Positions 1 through 8,353 of a stretch of DNA of 40,796 nt are shown here, in pieces. The stretch's first letter is position 1; every line of letters begins with the position of its first letter. The stretch spans positions 1-40,796 of the forward strand of contig DATNOU010000116.1 of NCBI GenBank assembly GCA_035601195.1, given 5' to 3'. The notes beneath the pieces were generated by a model that did not search any database, was not told where the DNA came from, and worked only from the letters and a program-made list of their open reading frames with translations. Origin of the DNA: JAIBJP01 sp035601195. Lineage in GTDB: Bacteria; Actinomycetota; Thermoleophilia; Gaiellales; Gaiellaceae. Made by a program: the position numbers and the translations under genes.

Positions 1-446
1 CCCTTGTGTTCTCAAAGCCGACCGCGTGTCGTTGGCGACTGAGCCTTTTGCGAGTTGGTTCATTGCCGCGAGGTAGACGTCAACGGTTGTCCAGGCCTCC
101 CGCCCATTGGCAGCTTGAGACCTGACTGACCACGAGGCCCCAATGCTTTTCGAGCTAGGGGTCACTCTCGTTGACTCTCTCACCGTCCATCCCGAGGCCA
201 TACCACCACCCTAGCCCGCCGCCGTAGTCCCAAGCACCCGAGGGAACGGCTCAGCGCTTGCGGCCGAGCGGATCCCGTTGTCGCTGGGGCTTGGCAGAGG
301 CGAGTTCTACGCCTCTCGCGCCCGCCGGACAAGGGCCAAGAGGCTGCCAGTCACGGCGCCTGCGTCACTCAGGTTATCCAGCCTGTGGCCGGATGACTAC
401 GAAGCCGTAACCCAAATGCGCTTGGTCGACATCTAGGCTCCCCTCA
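1..446. other. Non-coding stretch, nothing recognised
   Basis: No open reading frame of believable length or codon use is visible on either strand, and I see no tRNA, rRNA or clear hairpin. The base composition looks less GC-rich than the rest of the window. It lies downstream of prs, which ends at 684. Confidence 0.5.
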
Positions 447-635
447 ATGGTTATCGGTCTCATCGTGTACCTCGCACTTTCGCTGCTGGCCGCACTCGTC
501 ATCTTCCCAGCCCTAACCGTTGGATCTCGCGCAGACCGCTGGATTGACATAACCGTCCATCAATTGTCCGAGCGTCAATTGAGCGGGACCTTCACTGCGG
601 GCGATGAGCGCGAGCGCGACGCAATCGCGCGCTAG
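447..635 (+). CDS. Possible small single-span membrane protein (62 aa)
   Basis: The ATG at 447 opens a 62-residue frame whose first ~27 residues form one hydrophobic segment (MVIGLIVYLALSLLAALVIF), followed by a charged tail. No family is recognised. No convincing Shine-Dalgarno sequence precedes the ATG and the gene stands alone, convergent with prs. The membrane segment is the only argument for it; it may be a chance frame. Low confidence. Confidence 0.25.
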   Translation: MVIGLIVYLALSLLAALVIFPALTVGSRADRWIDITVHQLSERQLSGTFTAGDERERDAIAR

Positions 636-683
636 CAGTTCGTTGGCAACCACGCCCTAATCACGCATGATTGCGCGCCGTTC

Positions 684-1757
684 CTAGAAGAGCTGGTTTT
701 CCCCGGCGAAGATCGCCGAGACCGACTCGTCCGAGAAGACGTTCTTGATCGTGTCCGCCAGGAGGAGAGACACGGTCAAGGGCGGAGGCAGGTTGTCGGG
801 CCGGTTCAGCGGGTTCACCGGAACCGTGTCCGTCACAGCGATCTCCCTGAGCTCGCTCTTGCCGAGCTTCTCAAAGGCGCCGTCGGGGATGAGCGCGTGT
901 GTGGCGCACGAATAGACCTCCGTCGCGCCCGCCTCACGGAGGGCCTTCGCGCCAGATATGAGCGTGCCGCCCGTGACGATGATGTCGTCGGTCATGATCG
1001 CCGTCTTCCCGGCCACCCGCCCGCTGACCTCAGTGACGGCGGCGACGTCGTGGGCGGGCCGCGTCTTGCGCATGAGCGCGAACTCCGCTTCGAGCATCTC
1101 TGCGAACTTTGTCGCCATCTTGGCGCGCCCGGGATCCGGGGAGACGACCACGATCCCGTCGCCGTAAAGCCCCTTGTCGCGGTAGTACTGCGCGAAGAGC
1201 GGCAGCGCCGTCATGTGGTCGACCGGGATGTTGAAGAAGCCCTGGATCTGGCCGGCATGCAGATCCATCGTCAGGACGCGGTCGACGCCGGCTGCGCCCA
1301 GCATGTCGGCGACGAGCTTTGCAGTGATCGGCTCGCGCGGAGACGACTTCTTGTCCTGGCGTGAGTAGGGGAACCACGGCATCACGGCCGTGATGCGATT
1401 CGCCGAGGCGAGCTTTGCCGCCTGGATCATGATTACGAGCTCGAGCAGGTGGTCGTTCGTCGCACGGCCGTGGCACGACTGGACGATGAAGACGTCGGCG
1501 CCGCGGATCGACTCGCGGAAGCGGCAGTAGGTCTCCCCGTTCTCGAAGGTCTCGAGCTCGACCTCGCCGAGCTCAATGTTGAGCTGATCGGCGATGCGAT
1601 GAGCGAGCTCGGGATTGGAGCGGCCCGAGAAGAGCATGAGCTTGCCCGACGGGCCGCGCTCGATCCAGCGCCCGCGCTCGCCGCTCGGGTGGGTCACCTG
1701 AAGCTCCGGCACCTCGAGGCCCGGAAGCCGGGGCAGCTCAGTCGTTGGGCTTTCCAC
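684..1757 (-). CDS. prs: Ribose-phosphate pyrophosphokinase (PRPP synthetase)
   Basis: Makes PRPP from ribose 5-phosphate and ATP for nucleotide, histidine, tryptophan and NAD synthesis in the cytoplasm. Visible family motifs are the amino-terminal SGRSNPELA, the DLHAGQIQGFF stretch, and the PRPP-binding loop TDDIIVTGGT. I chose the GTG at 1757 because AAGGAAGG lies 5 nt upstream and the start overlaps the last 20 bases of glmU, as expected for coupled translation. That gives 357 residues. The usual family length (about 315) corresponds to an internal ATG at 1637, which has no ribosome site, so about 40 extra amino-terminal residues are predicted. The frame stays open further upstream inside glmU, but that part is antisense-like shadow. 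glmU-prs adjacency is typical of Actinobacteria. Confidence 0.93.
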   Translation of the reverse strand: MESPTTELPRLPGLEVPELQVTHPSGERGRWIERGPSGKLMLFSGRSNPELAHRIADQLNIELGEVELETFENGETYCRFRESIRGADVFIVQSCHGRATNDHLLELVIMIQAAKLASANRITAVMPWFPYSRQDKKSSPREPITAKLVADMLGAAGVDRVLTMDLHAGQIQGFFNIPVDHMTALPLFAQYYRDKGLYGDGIVVVSPDPGRAKMATKFAEMLEAEFALMRKTRPAHDVAAVTEVSGRVAGKTAIMTDDIIVTGGTLISGAKALREAGATEVYSCATHALIPDGAFEKLGKSELREIAVTDTVPVNPLNRPDNLPPPLTVSLLLADTIKNVFSDESVSAIFAGENQLF

Positions 1758-3075
1758 CGTGTCCTTCCTTGTTGACCTGCCGGGCCCGCGCGATCGCAAG
1801 CGCTCCCGGAGGTACGTCCTCGGTGATCGTGGATCCTGCTCCGATCCAAGCATCGTCGCCAATCTCGACAGGCGCAACAAAAACATTGTCGCTGCCGGTA
1901 TGGACGTTGCGTCCGATGACCGTCCGATACTTGCCGCCGGCCTCCAGCTCGGGCCGGTAGTTGGCGGTGATGGCGCCCGCTGCGATGTTGGTGTCCTCGC
2001 CGATGTCGGCGTCGCCAATGTACGACAGGTGGGGCACCTTCGTTCTACCCCCGATGCTGGAGTTCTTCACCTCGACGAAAGCCCCGACCTTGACGCCAGG
2101 GCCGAGGACGGTTCCCGGACGAAGATAGGCGAAAGGTCCAACGGTGGCCTCGAGCCCGATCTCGGCGTCGACGGCGACCGCGTGCGGGCCCACCTCGGCG
2201 CCGGCCCGGACGATCGTGCTCCCCCGCAGGACTGTGAACGGGTGGATGACAGCCTCCGGCTCGATCTCCACACCCTCCTCGATCCAGGTGGTCGCGGGAT
2301 CGATGATCGTGACGCCGGCGAGCATGTGCTCATCGAGGAGGCGGGCGCGCAGCACCGCCGCCGCCTGCGCCAGCTCCGCCCGGTTGTTGATGCCGAGGCC
2401 CACGATTGGGTCCGCGGCACGGTACACGGCTCCGCGCTTTCCGTCCTCGATGAGGAGGCCAACCGCGTCAGTGAGGTAGAGCTCGCCCTGGGCGTTGTCG
2501 CCCTCGAGTCGCGCCAGGGCTGGCCAGAGGTCGTCCGAGGCGAACACATAGATGGACGTGTTTAGCTCCTGCACGGCGCGCTCCTCGGGGCTCGCATCAG
2601 CCTCCTCGACGATGGCGCGGAGCCCTCCGTCCTCGTCCCGCAACACGCGGCCGTACGGGAGGGGCTCCTCAGGCTCGATCGAGAGGACGGTGACGGATGC
2701 ATCGGAGCGACGGTGCTCGGCGACGAGCTCCTCGAGCACCTCGGAGGTGAGCAGAGGCGCGGCCCCGTCGAGGACGAGGACGTCCCCCGAGAAACCCTCC
2801 AGCGCCGGCCGGGCGACGGCGACAGCGTCTCCCGTCCCGCGCGGCTCCGCCTGGACGACGAGCTCTGCCTGGTCGGGAAGCGTGCGCGCGAGCTCGTCCC
2901 GCGTGGCGGGCGAGCAGACGACCACGAGGGGATCGGGGCCTAGCTGCTGCGCGGGAAGGAGTGCCCAGTCGAGGACGCGCCGGCCGAGTAGGGGATGGAG
3001 ATGCTTCGGCCGGTCGGAGCGCATCCGCGTGCCCAGGCCCGCCGCCATCACGATCGCTGCGAGGGGCCGGGTCAC
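1738..3075 (-). CDS. glmU: Bifunctional GlmU: GlcN-1-P acetyltransferase / GlcNAc-1-P uridylyltransferase
   Basis: Makes UDP-GlcNAc for peptidoglycan in two steps. The amino-terminal nucleotidyltransferase domain begins with the signature AAGLGTRM and a Lys that fits uridylyltransferases (RPKHLHP). The carboxy-terminal half is a left-handed beta-helix with hexapeptide repeats and the acetyltransferase stretch HLSYIGDADIGEDTNI, which includes the catalytic-type His. The length of 445 residues is near the family norm. The start is GTG at 3075, with no strong Shine-Dalgarno sequence. The gene lies 13 nt downstream of tRNA-Gln and overlaps prs by 20 bases. Confidence 0.95.
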   Translation of the reverse strand: MTRPLAAIVMAAGLGTRMRSDRPKHLHPLLGRRVLDWALLPAQQLGPDPLVVVCSPATRDELARTLPDQAELVVQAEPRGTGDAVAVARPALEGFSGDVLVLDGAAPLLTSEVLEELVAEHRRSDASVTVLSIEPEEPLPYGRVLRDEDGGLRAIVEEADASPEERAVQELNTSIYVFASDDLWPALARLEGDNAQGELYLTDAVGLLIEDGKRGAVYRAADPIVGLGINNRAELAQAAAVLRARLLDEHMLAGVTIIDPATTWIEEGVEIEPEAVIHPFTVLRGSTIVRAGAEVGPHAVAVDAEIGLEATVGPFAYLRPGTVLGPGVKVGAFVEVKNSSIGGRTKVPHLSYIGDADIGEDTNIAAGAITANYRPELEAGGKYRTVIGRNVHTGSDNVFVAPVEIGDDAWIGAGSTITEDVPPGALAIARARQVNKEGHGGKPND

Positions 3076-3088
3076 GAGGGGATGATCA

Positions 3089-3162
3089 TGGCTGGGGCGG
3101 GAGGATTCGAACCTCCGGTCACGGGACCAAAACCCGCTGCCTTACCGCTTGGCTACGCCCCA
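3089..3162 (-). tRNA. tRNA-Gln (UUG)
   Basis: On the minus strand the sequence folds as a complete cloverleaf. The acceptor stem is TGGGGCG/CGCCCCA, the anticodon loop TTTTGGT gives anticodon TTG, and the T arm is GGAGG-TTCGAAT-CCTCC. The 3' CCA is encoded (3091-3089). The sequence closely resembles bacterial glutamine tRNAs (UGGGG...CCAAGCGGUAAGGC). It sits immediately upstream of glmU, the usual actinobacterial place. Confidence 0.96.
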
Positions 3163-3198
3163 CCGTCAAGAGCCCATCGTACGCCAGCGACTGGGGAG

Positions 3199-3561
3199 TC
3201 ACCGCCGGCCGGGTCGATCGAGCAGGAGGATTGCGAGGAAGAAGAGCGCGAGCAGGACGAGCACGAGGATCGCCAGGAACTTCACGACCTCCCAGAGCAG
3301 CGGGACGATCAGCGAGATGAGCTGCGACGCGGCCAGGATCCAGGTCACCTCGTGCACCGTCGCCGAGCCGGTTCGGCGGCCGAGCAGGTACAGGGCGACG
3401 GCCACGACCGCCGCTCCCACGACCCAGAACCACCCGAGGCTGCTGAAGATGACGAGCAGGCTCTCGATGAAGGCGATCAGGAGAGCGATCCGGAGGCGGC
3501 GCTCGCGCAGCCAGCGCGAGCCAGCGCTCTGGCGATGTTCGAGAACTGGCTCGACGGTCAC
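3199..3561 (-). CDS. Small integral membrane protein (120 aa), unknown function
   Basis: There are three clear hydrophobic segments: about residues 25-55 (LRIALLIAFIESLLVIFSS and the following FWVVGAAVVAVAL), about 75-90, and about 92-112 (VKFLAILVLVLLALFFLAIL). The tail is short and basic (DRPGRR). No family is recognised. It begins 12 nt after the ispE stop and probably closes the metG-tatD-rsmA-ispE operon. A TAGCGT hexamer overlapping the ispE stop (3576-3571) lies 9 nt before the GTG, so it may also have its own leaderless transcript. Confidence 0.7.
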   Translation of the reverse strand: MTVEPVLEHRQSAGSRWLRERRLRIALLIAFIESLLVIFSSLGWFWVVGAAVVAVALYLLGRRTGSATVHEVTWILAASQLISLIVPLLWEVVKFLAILVLVLLALFFLAILLLDRPGRR

Positions 3562-3573
3562 CGGCTCGCGACG

Positions 3574-4398
3574 CTACCAGACCGGAGCGACGAGCCAGAC
3601 GCGGGCGCGCGTCCACAGCCGATGGGCCGCCCGTGCCGCATCAGCCCGGTGGTGGAAGAGCCCATAGACCGCGGGGCCGGCTCCGCTTACGTCCGCCCGA
3701 AAGGCGCCGCGCTCGAGCAGCTCGTCGACCAGGCGGGAGCGACCGGCGGGGGCCGCGAGGTCGTTCGGGGGGAAAAGCGCGAAGTCCCGCGGACGACGCA
3801 CGGCGGACAGTGCCTCCAGGAAGACTTCACGCCGTCTTTCGAATTCTTGGGCGCCCTTCATGTGATCAAACCTTTCGTAGATGTCAGCAGTTGAGCTCTT
3901 TCGCGCGAAGCGTGAAAGAGCTATCAAGATCCAGTAGTCCTGGGGAAGCTCGACAGGGCGAAGGCGTTCGCCGGCTCCTTCGGCCAGCTTGGGCCCGGGC
4001 GTGAGGAAGAAGGGAACGTCGGCTCCGACCTCCGCCGCCAGGCCGGCGAGTTCGTCGTGCGTGAGTGGTGTCGAGAGCGTCCGGTTGGCGAGGTCGAGGG
4101 CCGCGCCGGCGTCGGCGCTCCCGCCTCCGAGACCGGCCGCGAGCGGGATCCTCTTCTCGAGGCGCACCCGCCACGCACCGTCGCTTCCCGCGGCAGCCGA
4201 GAGCTTCGCGAGCGCCGAGCGCACGAGTGTGTCCTTGCGGTATCCCTCGACGACTAGTGTGGGCGCGCGGTCGAGCGTGACCGAGTCGCAAAGGTCGATT
4301 CGTTGCATCACGGTGACGACCTCGTGCAGGCCGTCCGGCCGCACGGGGCCGATCAAGAGCGCGAGGTTGATCTTCGCGGCTGCCGGAACGCGGTTCAC
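3574..4398 (-). CDS. ispE: 4-diphosphocytidyl-2-C-methyl-D-erythritol kinase
   Basis: Phosphorylates CDP-methylerythritol in the MEP isoprenoid pathway. It is a GHMP kinase: the amino-terminal AAAKINLAL, the ATP loop PLAAGLGGGSADAG, and GADVPFF, which carries the catalytic Asp. The carboxy terminus has SGAGPAVYGLF, the family's third glycine motif. The start is GTG at 4398, overlapping the rsmA TGA by four bases (GTGA), giving 274 residues, close to the family norm. The frame is open upstream into rsmA, but that part has no IspE similarity. rsmA-ispE adjacency is widespread in Actinobacteria. Confidence 0.94.
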   Translation of the reverse strand: MNRVPAAAKINLALLIGPVRPDGLHEVVTVMQRIDLCDSVTLDRAPTLVVEGYRKDTLVRSALAKLSAAAGSDGAWRVRLEKRIPLAAGLGGGSADAGAALDLANRTLSTPLTHDELAGLAAEVGADVPFFLTPGPKLAEGAGERLRPVELPQDYWILIALSRFARKSSTADIYERFDHMKGAQEFERRREVFLEALSAVRRPRDFALFPPNDLAAPAGRSRLVDELLERGAFRADVSGAGPAVYGLFHHRADAARAAHRLWTRARVWLVAPVW

Positions 4399-5177
4399 TG
4401 CAGCAGCTCGGCCAGCTTGACGAACTCGGGAGGAGCGAGGCGCTCGGCACGGATGTCGGCGGCCAATTGCATGGTGTCGAGCGCGCGGGCAGCTCGAACC
4501 CGCTCCACACCAGAGAGCTCGAGCGTGTTCACGAGGGTCTTCCGCCGGTGACCGAAGGCCGCCTGGACGACTCTCTTCACACCGGCGAACTCCGGCCCCC
4601 ACTGGACGAGCCTGCGGAAGGAGACGAGCGCCGAGTCCACGTTGGGAGGCGGTCGGAAGACGCTCCGGGACACCGGATGGAAGCCCGTCCGCTCGGCCGT
4701 GAGCTGCACAAGCACGGAGACCGCCCCGTAGCTCTTCGTCCCGGGCGCGGCGAAGAAGCGGTCGGCGACCTCGCGCTGGATCATCACGCACCAGAACTCG
4801 ACCGACGGAAGGCCGTCGAGGCTCTCGGCGACGAGCGGTGTCCCCACGTTGTAGGGGAGGTTCGCGACGAACTTGTTCGGCGGAGGGTCGAGGTCGGCCA
4901 GCGGGTACTGAAGCGCATCGGCGAAGACGAGGTTCACGTTCGTTCGAGTGCCGAAGCGCTGGCGGAGGTGCGGCTCGAGACCCCGGTCGATCTCGACCGC
5001 GTGCACGAAGCGGGCATGGTCAACGAGGTAAGAGGTGAGCACGCCGAGGCCGGGGCCGACCTCGAGCACGACGTCGTCAGGTCCTAGCTCAGCCATCCTC
5101 CCGGCGAGGGCGACGATGTTCTCGTCGACGAGAAAGTGCTGGCCGAGCTCCCGCTTGCGGGCGACCGGAACCTTCAC
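4395..5177 (-). CDS. rsmA: 16S rRNA (adenine1518/1519-N6)-dimethyltransferase
   Basis: Dimethylates two adjacent adenines in the terminal helix of 16S rRNA during 30S maturation. The KsgA signature ELGQHFLVDENI opens the protein. It is followed by the SAM-binding motif VLEVGPGLGVLTSYL, and NLPYNVGTPL supplies the catalytic NLPY. The length of 260 residues is normal. The GTG start at 5177 overlaps the tatD stop in a GTGA quadruplet, and the stop overlaps ispE in the same way, so translation is probably coupled through the operon. Confidence 0.95.
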   Translation of the reverse strand: MKVPVARKRELGQHFLVDENIVALAGRMAELGPDDVVLEVGPGLGVLTSYLVDHARFVHAVEIDRGLEPHLRQRFGTRTNVNLVFADALQYPLADLDPPPNKFVANLPYNVGTPLVAESLDGLPSVEFWCVMIQREVADRFFAAPGTKSYGAVSVLVQLTAERTGFHPVSRSVFRPPPNVDSALVSFRRLVQWGPEFAGVKRVVQAAFGHRRKTLVNTLELSGVERVRAARALDTMQLAADIRAERLAPPEFVKLAELLQ

Positions 5178-5929
5178 GGCAGCTCGAAGACGGCGGTCGC
5201 GTTCTCGTCGATGGTCCGCTCGAGCTCGGCGGCATCGACACCGCGGACCTCGGCGAGCGCAGCGAGTGTATGGACCACGTTGGCCGGCTCGTTACGCCGG
5301 CCGCGCACCGCCTGCGGCGCGAGGTATGGGCTGTCCGTTTCGGCCAGGAGGCGGCCGGGCGGCACTCGCGCCGCGGCCGTGCGGAGGTCGGCCGCGTTCG
5401 GATACGTCACATTTCCGGCGAAGGACACGTACCAGCCGTGCTCGAGCGCCGGGCCGAGGAGCCCGACCGACGAGAAGCAATGGAGGACGACCCGAGCGTC
5501 CTCGGGAAGCTCCGCGAGCACCGCCACCGTCTCTTCGTCCGCCGCGCGCGAATGGACGACGAGCGGCTTGCCGAGGCTCACCGCGAGCGCGGCCTGAGCG
5601 CGAAAGAGCTCCAACTGCCCGCGGCGCGTGTAACTAGACGCGGATGCGTAATCGAGGCCGGCCTCACCCACGGCGACCGCTTTCGGCTGGGCGAGAAGCT
5701 CTTGGAGCTGCTCGACGTCTCCCTCCTCCACGTTCCCGGCCTGGTGCGGATGGAGGCCGAGAGCCGCGAACACGCCCTCCTCCCGCTCGGCGATCTCGAG
5801 GGTCGCGCGACACGAATCGAGACCCGAGCCGACCGCGATCACCCGGGTCACGCCCGCAGCCCGCGCCCGCCCGAGCGCGTCAGCCGCCTCTCCGTCAAGG
5901 GCGTCGAGATGCGCATGCGTGTCGACCAC
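5174..5929 (-). CDS. tatD: TatD-family metal-dependent hydrolase (DNase)
   Basis: Member of the amidohydrolase TIM-barrel TatD family, linked to 3'-5' DNase activity. Visible metal ligands are THAHLD at the amino terminus, the Glu in VGEAGLDY, VVHSR, LHCFSS, and ETDSPYL near the carboxy terminus. The length of 251 residues is normal. The GTG start lies one nucleotide after the metG stop (TGAGGTG). metG-tatD-rsmA-ispE order is conserved in Actinobacteria, where a resuscitation-promoting factor gene often sits between tatD and rsmA; it is absent here. The cellular substrate cannot be inferred. Confidence 0.92.
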   Translation of the reverse strand: MVDTHAHLDALDGEAADALGRARAAGVTRVIAVGSGLDSCRATLEIAEREEGVFAALGLHPHQAGNVEEGDVEQLQELLAQPKAVAVGEAGLDYASASSYTRRGQLELFRAQAALAVSLGKPLVVHSRAADEETVAVLAELPEDARVVLHCFSSVGLLGPALEHGWYVSFAGNVTYPNAADLRTAAARVPPGRLLAETDSPYLAPQAVRGRRNEPANVVHTLAALAEVRGVDAAELERTIDENATAVFELP

Positions 5930-5930
5930 C

Positions 5931-7451
5931 TCAGGCGGCAGCGGAGGGAGCTTCGACCCTGGGAAACAACGGGGCGGCCGGCTCGATCCCCTCGACAGCG
6001 ACCGCCTTGCCCGGCGCGACGCCTTCCCAGCCGAGATCCACAGGCTGGTTCAACGACTGGAGGATGCGCGGCGCCGTCTCCGGAAGGTAGGACGCGAGCG
6101 CCACGGCAACCGCGCGGAGCCCGTCGGCCAGCTCGTAGAGCGTCCGGTCGAGGTCGGAAGCCCGCGAGTCGTCCTTCGCCAGCTCCCACGGCTTTCGCTC
6201 CTCGACGAGCGCGTTCAACGAGCGCACCTGCTTCCAGATCCGCTCGATGGCACCGGTGATGTCGAAAGAGTCGAGCTGCTGCGCGACATCGTTGCCCAGG
6301 GCAGCGAGCTCATCCCCACCGGCCCCGGCGGCGGTGGCCGCCGGCAGGCGGCCGTCCCGGTACCTGGCGATCATCGCCGTCGTCCGCGAGACGAGATTGC
6401 CAAGGTCGTTGCCGAGCTCCCGCTCATAGCGCTCGTGGACCCCATCGATGGACACATTGCCGTCCTGGCCGAACTGAACCTCGCGCACGACGTAGAAGCG
6501 CACAGGATCCGCGCCGTAGACATCGATCAGGTCGAGCGGGTCGATGACGTTCCCGAGCGACTTGGACATCTTCTGCTCGCCGAAGAGCAGGTAGCCGTGC
6601 ACGAAGAGCTGCCGGGGGACCTCAAGCCCGGCCGCGAGGAGAAGGGCCGGCCAGATGACGCAGTGGAACTTGAGGATGTCCTTTGCGAGGAGATGCCGCA
6701 CCTCCGGCCAGAACACGGGGCGCAGATCCTCGCCCTCGCGGGCGAAGGCCAGAGCGCTCCAGTAGTTGATCAGCGCATCGACCCAGACATAGACGGTCTG
6801 GCCCGGATCCCACGGGACGGGCACGCCCCACCGCTCGGAGGCTCGACTGATGCTGATGTCGTCCAGCCCCTGCTCGATGAAGCTCCGGGCCTCGTTGTAG
6901 CGGAAGCGGGGCAGCACGAACTCCGGGTTTCGGTCATACAAATCCAGCACCCGGTCCTGGTAGGCCGACAGCCGGAAGAACCAGTTCTTCTCCTCGACGT
7001 ACTCAGGGACGATCCCGTGAACGGGACATTTCCCGTCGATCAGCTCGGCCTCGGTGTAGAAGGCCTCGCACCGAGGGCAGTAGAGCCCCGCATAGACGTC
7101 TTCGTAGATCGCGCCGGCGTCGTAGACCCGCTGGACGAACTCTTGGACGGCCGCCTCGTGGCGCGGGTCCGTCGTGCGGATGAAGAAGTCGTTGGACGCG
7201 TTCACCCGCTCCGTCATCTCGCGGAACGCGGCGGCGTTGCGATCGACGAACTCCTTGACGTCGAGCCCGGCCTCGGCCGCGACGCGTGGGATGTTCGTCC
7301 CGTGCTCGTCGGTGCCGGTGAGGAAGAACGTCTCCTGCCCGCGCTGTCGGTGGTGGCGGGCGAGGATGTCCGCTGCAATGGTCGTGTACGCGTGGCCTAT
7401 GTGGGGCGTCGCGTTGACGTAATAGATGGGCGTGGTGAAGTAGACGCGCAC
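5931..7451 (-). CDS. metG: Methionyl-tRNA synthetase
   Basis: Charges initiator and elongator tRNA-Met. The class I signatures HIGH (TPHIGHAYT, near residue 15) and KMSKS (QKMSKSLGN) are intact. A zinc knuckle with one Cys pair (YCPRCE) and a later Cys (GKCPVH) follows the catalytic core, and a carboxy-terminal anticodon-binding helical domain ends the 506-residue protein without an appended tRNA-binding domain. I chose GTG 7451 because the family begins right there (RVYFTTPIYYVN). A TTG at 7460 would add three residues. A TATGAT box ends 8 nt before the GTG, so the mRNA is probably leaderless. Confidence 0.95.
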   Translation of the reverse strand: MRVYFTTPIYYVNATPHIGHAYTTIAADILARHHRQRGQETFFLTGTDEHGTNIPRVAAEAGLDVKEFVDRNAAAFREMTERVNASNDFFIRTTDPRHEAAVQEFVQRVYDAGAIYEDVYAGLYCPRCEAFYTEAELIDGKCPVHGIVPEYVEEKNWFFRLSAYQDRVLDLYDRNPEFVLPRFRYNEARSFIEQGLDDISISRASERWGVPVPWDPGQTVYVWVDALINYWSALAFAREGEDLRPVFWPEVRHLLAKDILKFHCVIWPALLLAAGLEVPRQLFVHGYLLFGEQKMSKSLGNVIDPLDLIDVYGADPVRFYVVREVQFGQDGNVSIDGVHERYERELGNDLGNLVSRTTAMIARYRDGRLPAATAAGAGGDELAALGNDVAQQLDSFDITGAIERIWKQVRSLNALVEERKPWELAKDDSRASDLDRTLYELADGLRAVAVALASYLPETAPRILQSLNQPVDLGWEGVAPGKAVAVEGIEPAAPLFPRVEAPSAAA

Positions 7452-7459
7452 TGCGCGCA

Positions 7460-7465
7460 ATCATA
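7460..7465 (-). promoter_or_regulatory. -10 box of metG operon, leaderless geometry
   Basis: Minus-strand TATGAT, close to TATAAT, ends 8 nt before the metG GTG at 7451. Transcription would start at or within a base or two of the start codon. No Shine-Dalgarno sequence and no clear -35 box are seen. Confidence 0.55.
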
Positions 7466-7532
7466 GGGACGGCCTCCCGCCACGCCGGGCTTCCGCTCCT
7501 TTGCAGGGTTAGAAAGACCAAGGCGGAGGAAA

Positions 7533-7546
7533 GCTCACATGTGAGC
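7533..7546. promoter_or_regulatory. 14-bp perfect palindrome over the AbrB-like start codon
   Basis: GCTCACATGTGAGC reads the same on both strands and covers the GTG start at 7541. GGAGG lies at 7525-7529. It may be an autoregulatory operator or a hairpin that limits translation. Confidence 0.4.
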
Positions 7547-8353
7547 CCGCACGGGCGGACACCAGGGTCGGAGGCGATGGGAGCGAGACAAGCGATGAGA
7601 TCGGCGACGCGTTCGCCGCGAGGGGTGACGACAACCGGGATCGTCCGTCACATCGACGAGCTCGGTCGCATCGTCATCCCGATCGAGATCCGGAAGAGCT
7701 TTGGCCTCGGTGAGAAGGATCCGCTCGAGATCTCCGTCAAGGACGAGACGATCCTCCTCTCGAAGCCGCAGAGCATCTGCGTCTTTTGCGGAAGCGAAGA
7801 CCCGCTCGAGGTATACCGCGGGCGATCGGTCTGTCGCTCCTGCATCGCGGAGCTGGCGACGCAGGACGGCTAGACCCGCGGCAGCGGTCAGGAGAGCGGG
7901 AAGCAGCGCCCAGGGCCACCGAGCGCCCTGACCCCACTCGTCGATCGCCGTGACTCCCTGGCGGGCCCGGTTCACCAAGGGCTCGAACGAGCGCCGCTCC
8001 GTCCGCGCCGGGAGCACAGAGAGTTGCACCTCTGGGCGAGTCCCGACCGCACCTCGCCGCACCGCGTGCTCGATCGCGCGCCGAGCCGAGAGGCGGCCGC
8101 TCCTGTTCGCTTTCAGATGCCCACCCGTAGGAGCGGTGGCGGGGCGAACGTGGCCTGGGACACTCGGCTGCTCGGCAACGGGCTGCGGAGGAGGTAGGGG
8201 CGGCGGCGAGGCCGCCGGCGGGGCCGGGGCGTCGGCGGCAGGCGCGGGCGCGGGCTCGAGAGCCGGGGCAGGAGCCGGCTCAGGCTCCGGCGTCGCGGCC
8301 GGCCGCGGAGGCAGGAAGCGAAGCGGATCGAGATAGCCGTTCGGGTCCGACGT
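7535..8353 (-). pseudogene. C-terminal continuation of the M23 peptidase, out of frame
   Basis: In a frame shifted from the upstream gene, this begins with SDPNGYLDPLRFLPPRP, the normal end of an M23 domain. A proline/alanine-rich linker follows (PEPEPAPAPA), then about 60 polar residues, then a hydrophobic segment WPWALLPALLTAAAGLAVL near 7880-7935 followed by arginines. This would be a membrane anchor or sorting tail. No stop occurs until 7535, so the frame continues 339 bases antisense through the AbrB-like gene, and that last part is unlikely to be real coding. It has no start of its own and makes sense only joined to 8280-8759. Confidence 0.6.
7541..7873 (+). CDS. AbrB/SpoVT-type DNA-binding protein with C-terminal zinc-ribbon-like Cys pairs
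   Basis: A swapped-hairpin AbrB domain is visible from about residue 29 (TTTGIVRHIDELGRIVIPIE), matching Bacillus AbrB nearly residue for residue, through KDETILLSK. The carboxy terminus carries CVFC and CRSC, two Cys pairs that could bind zinc. The domain proper starts at GTG 7625. Upstream in-frame starts exist at GTG 7541, ATG 7577 and ATG 7595. I list 7541 because GGAGG lies 11 nt before it, but the first ~28 residues look unstructured and the true start could be later. It is divergent from metG and convergent with the M23 peptidase, whose open frame runs through it on the other strand. Probable transcriptional regulator; targets unknown. Confidence 0.82.
   Translation: MSPHGRTPGSEAMGARQAMRSATRSPRGVTTTGIVRHIDELGRIVIPIEIRKSFGLGEKDPLEISVKDETILLSKPQSICVFCGSEDPLEVYRGRSVCRSCIAELATQDG

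Noticed and set aside
5919..7466. Long plus-strand open frame (515 codons) opposite metG
   Set aside because: It mirrors metG, is rich in Arg/Asp/Val/Leu from reversed codons, and has no domain; metG is certain.
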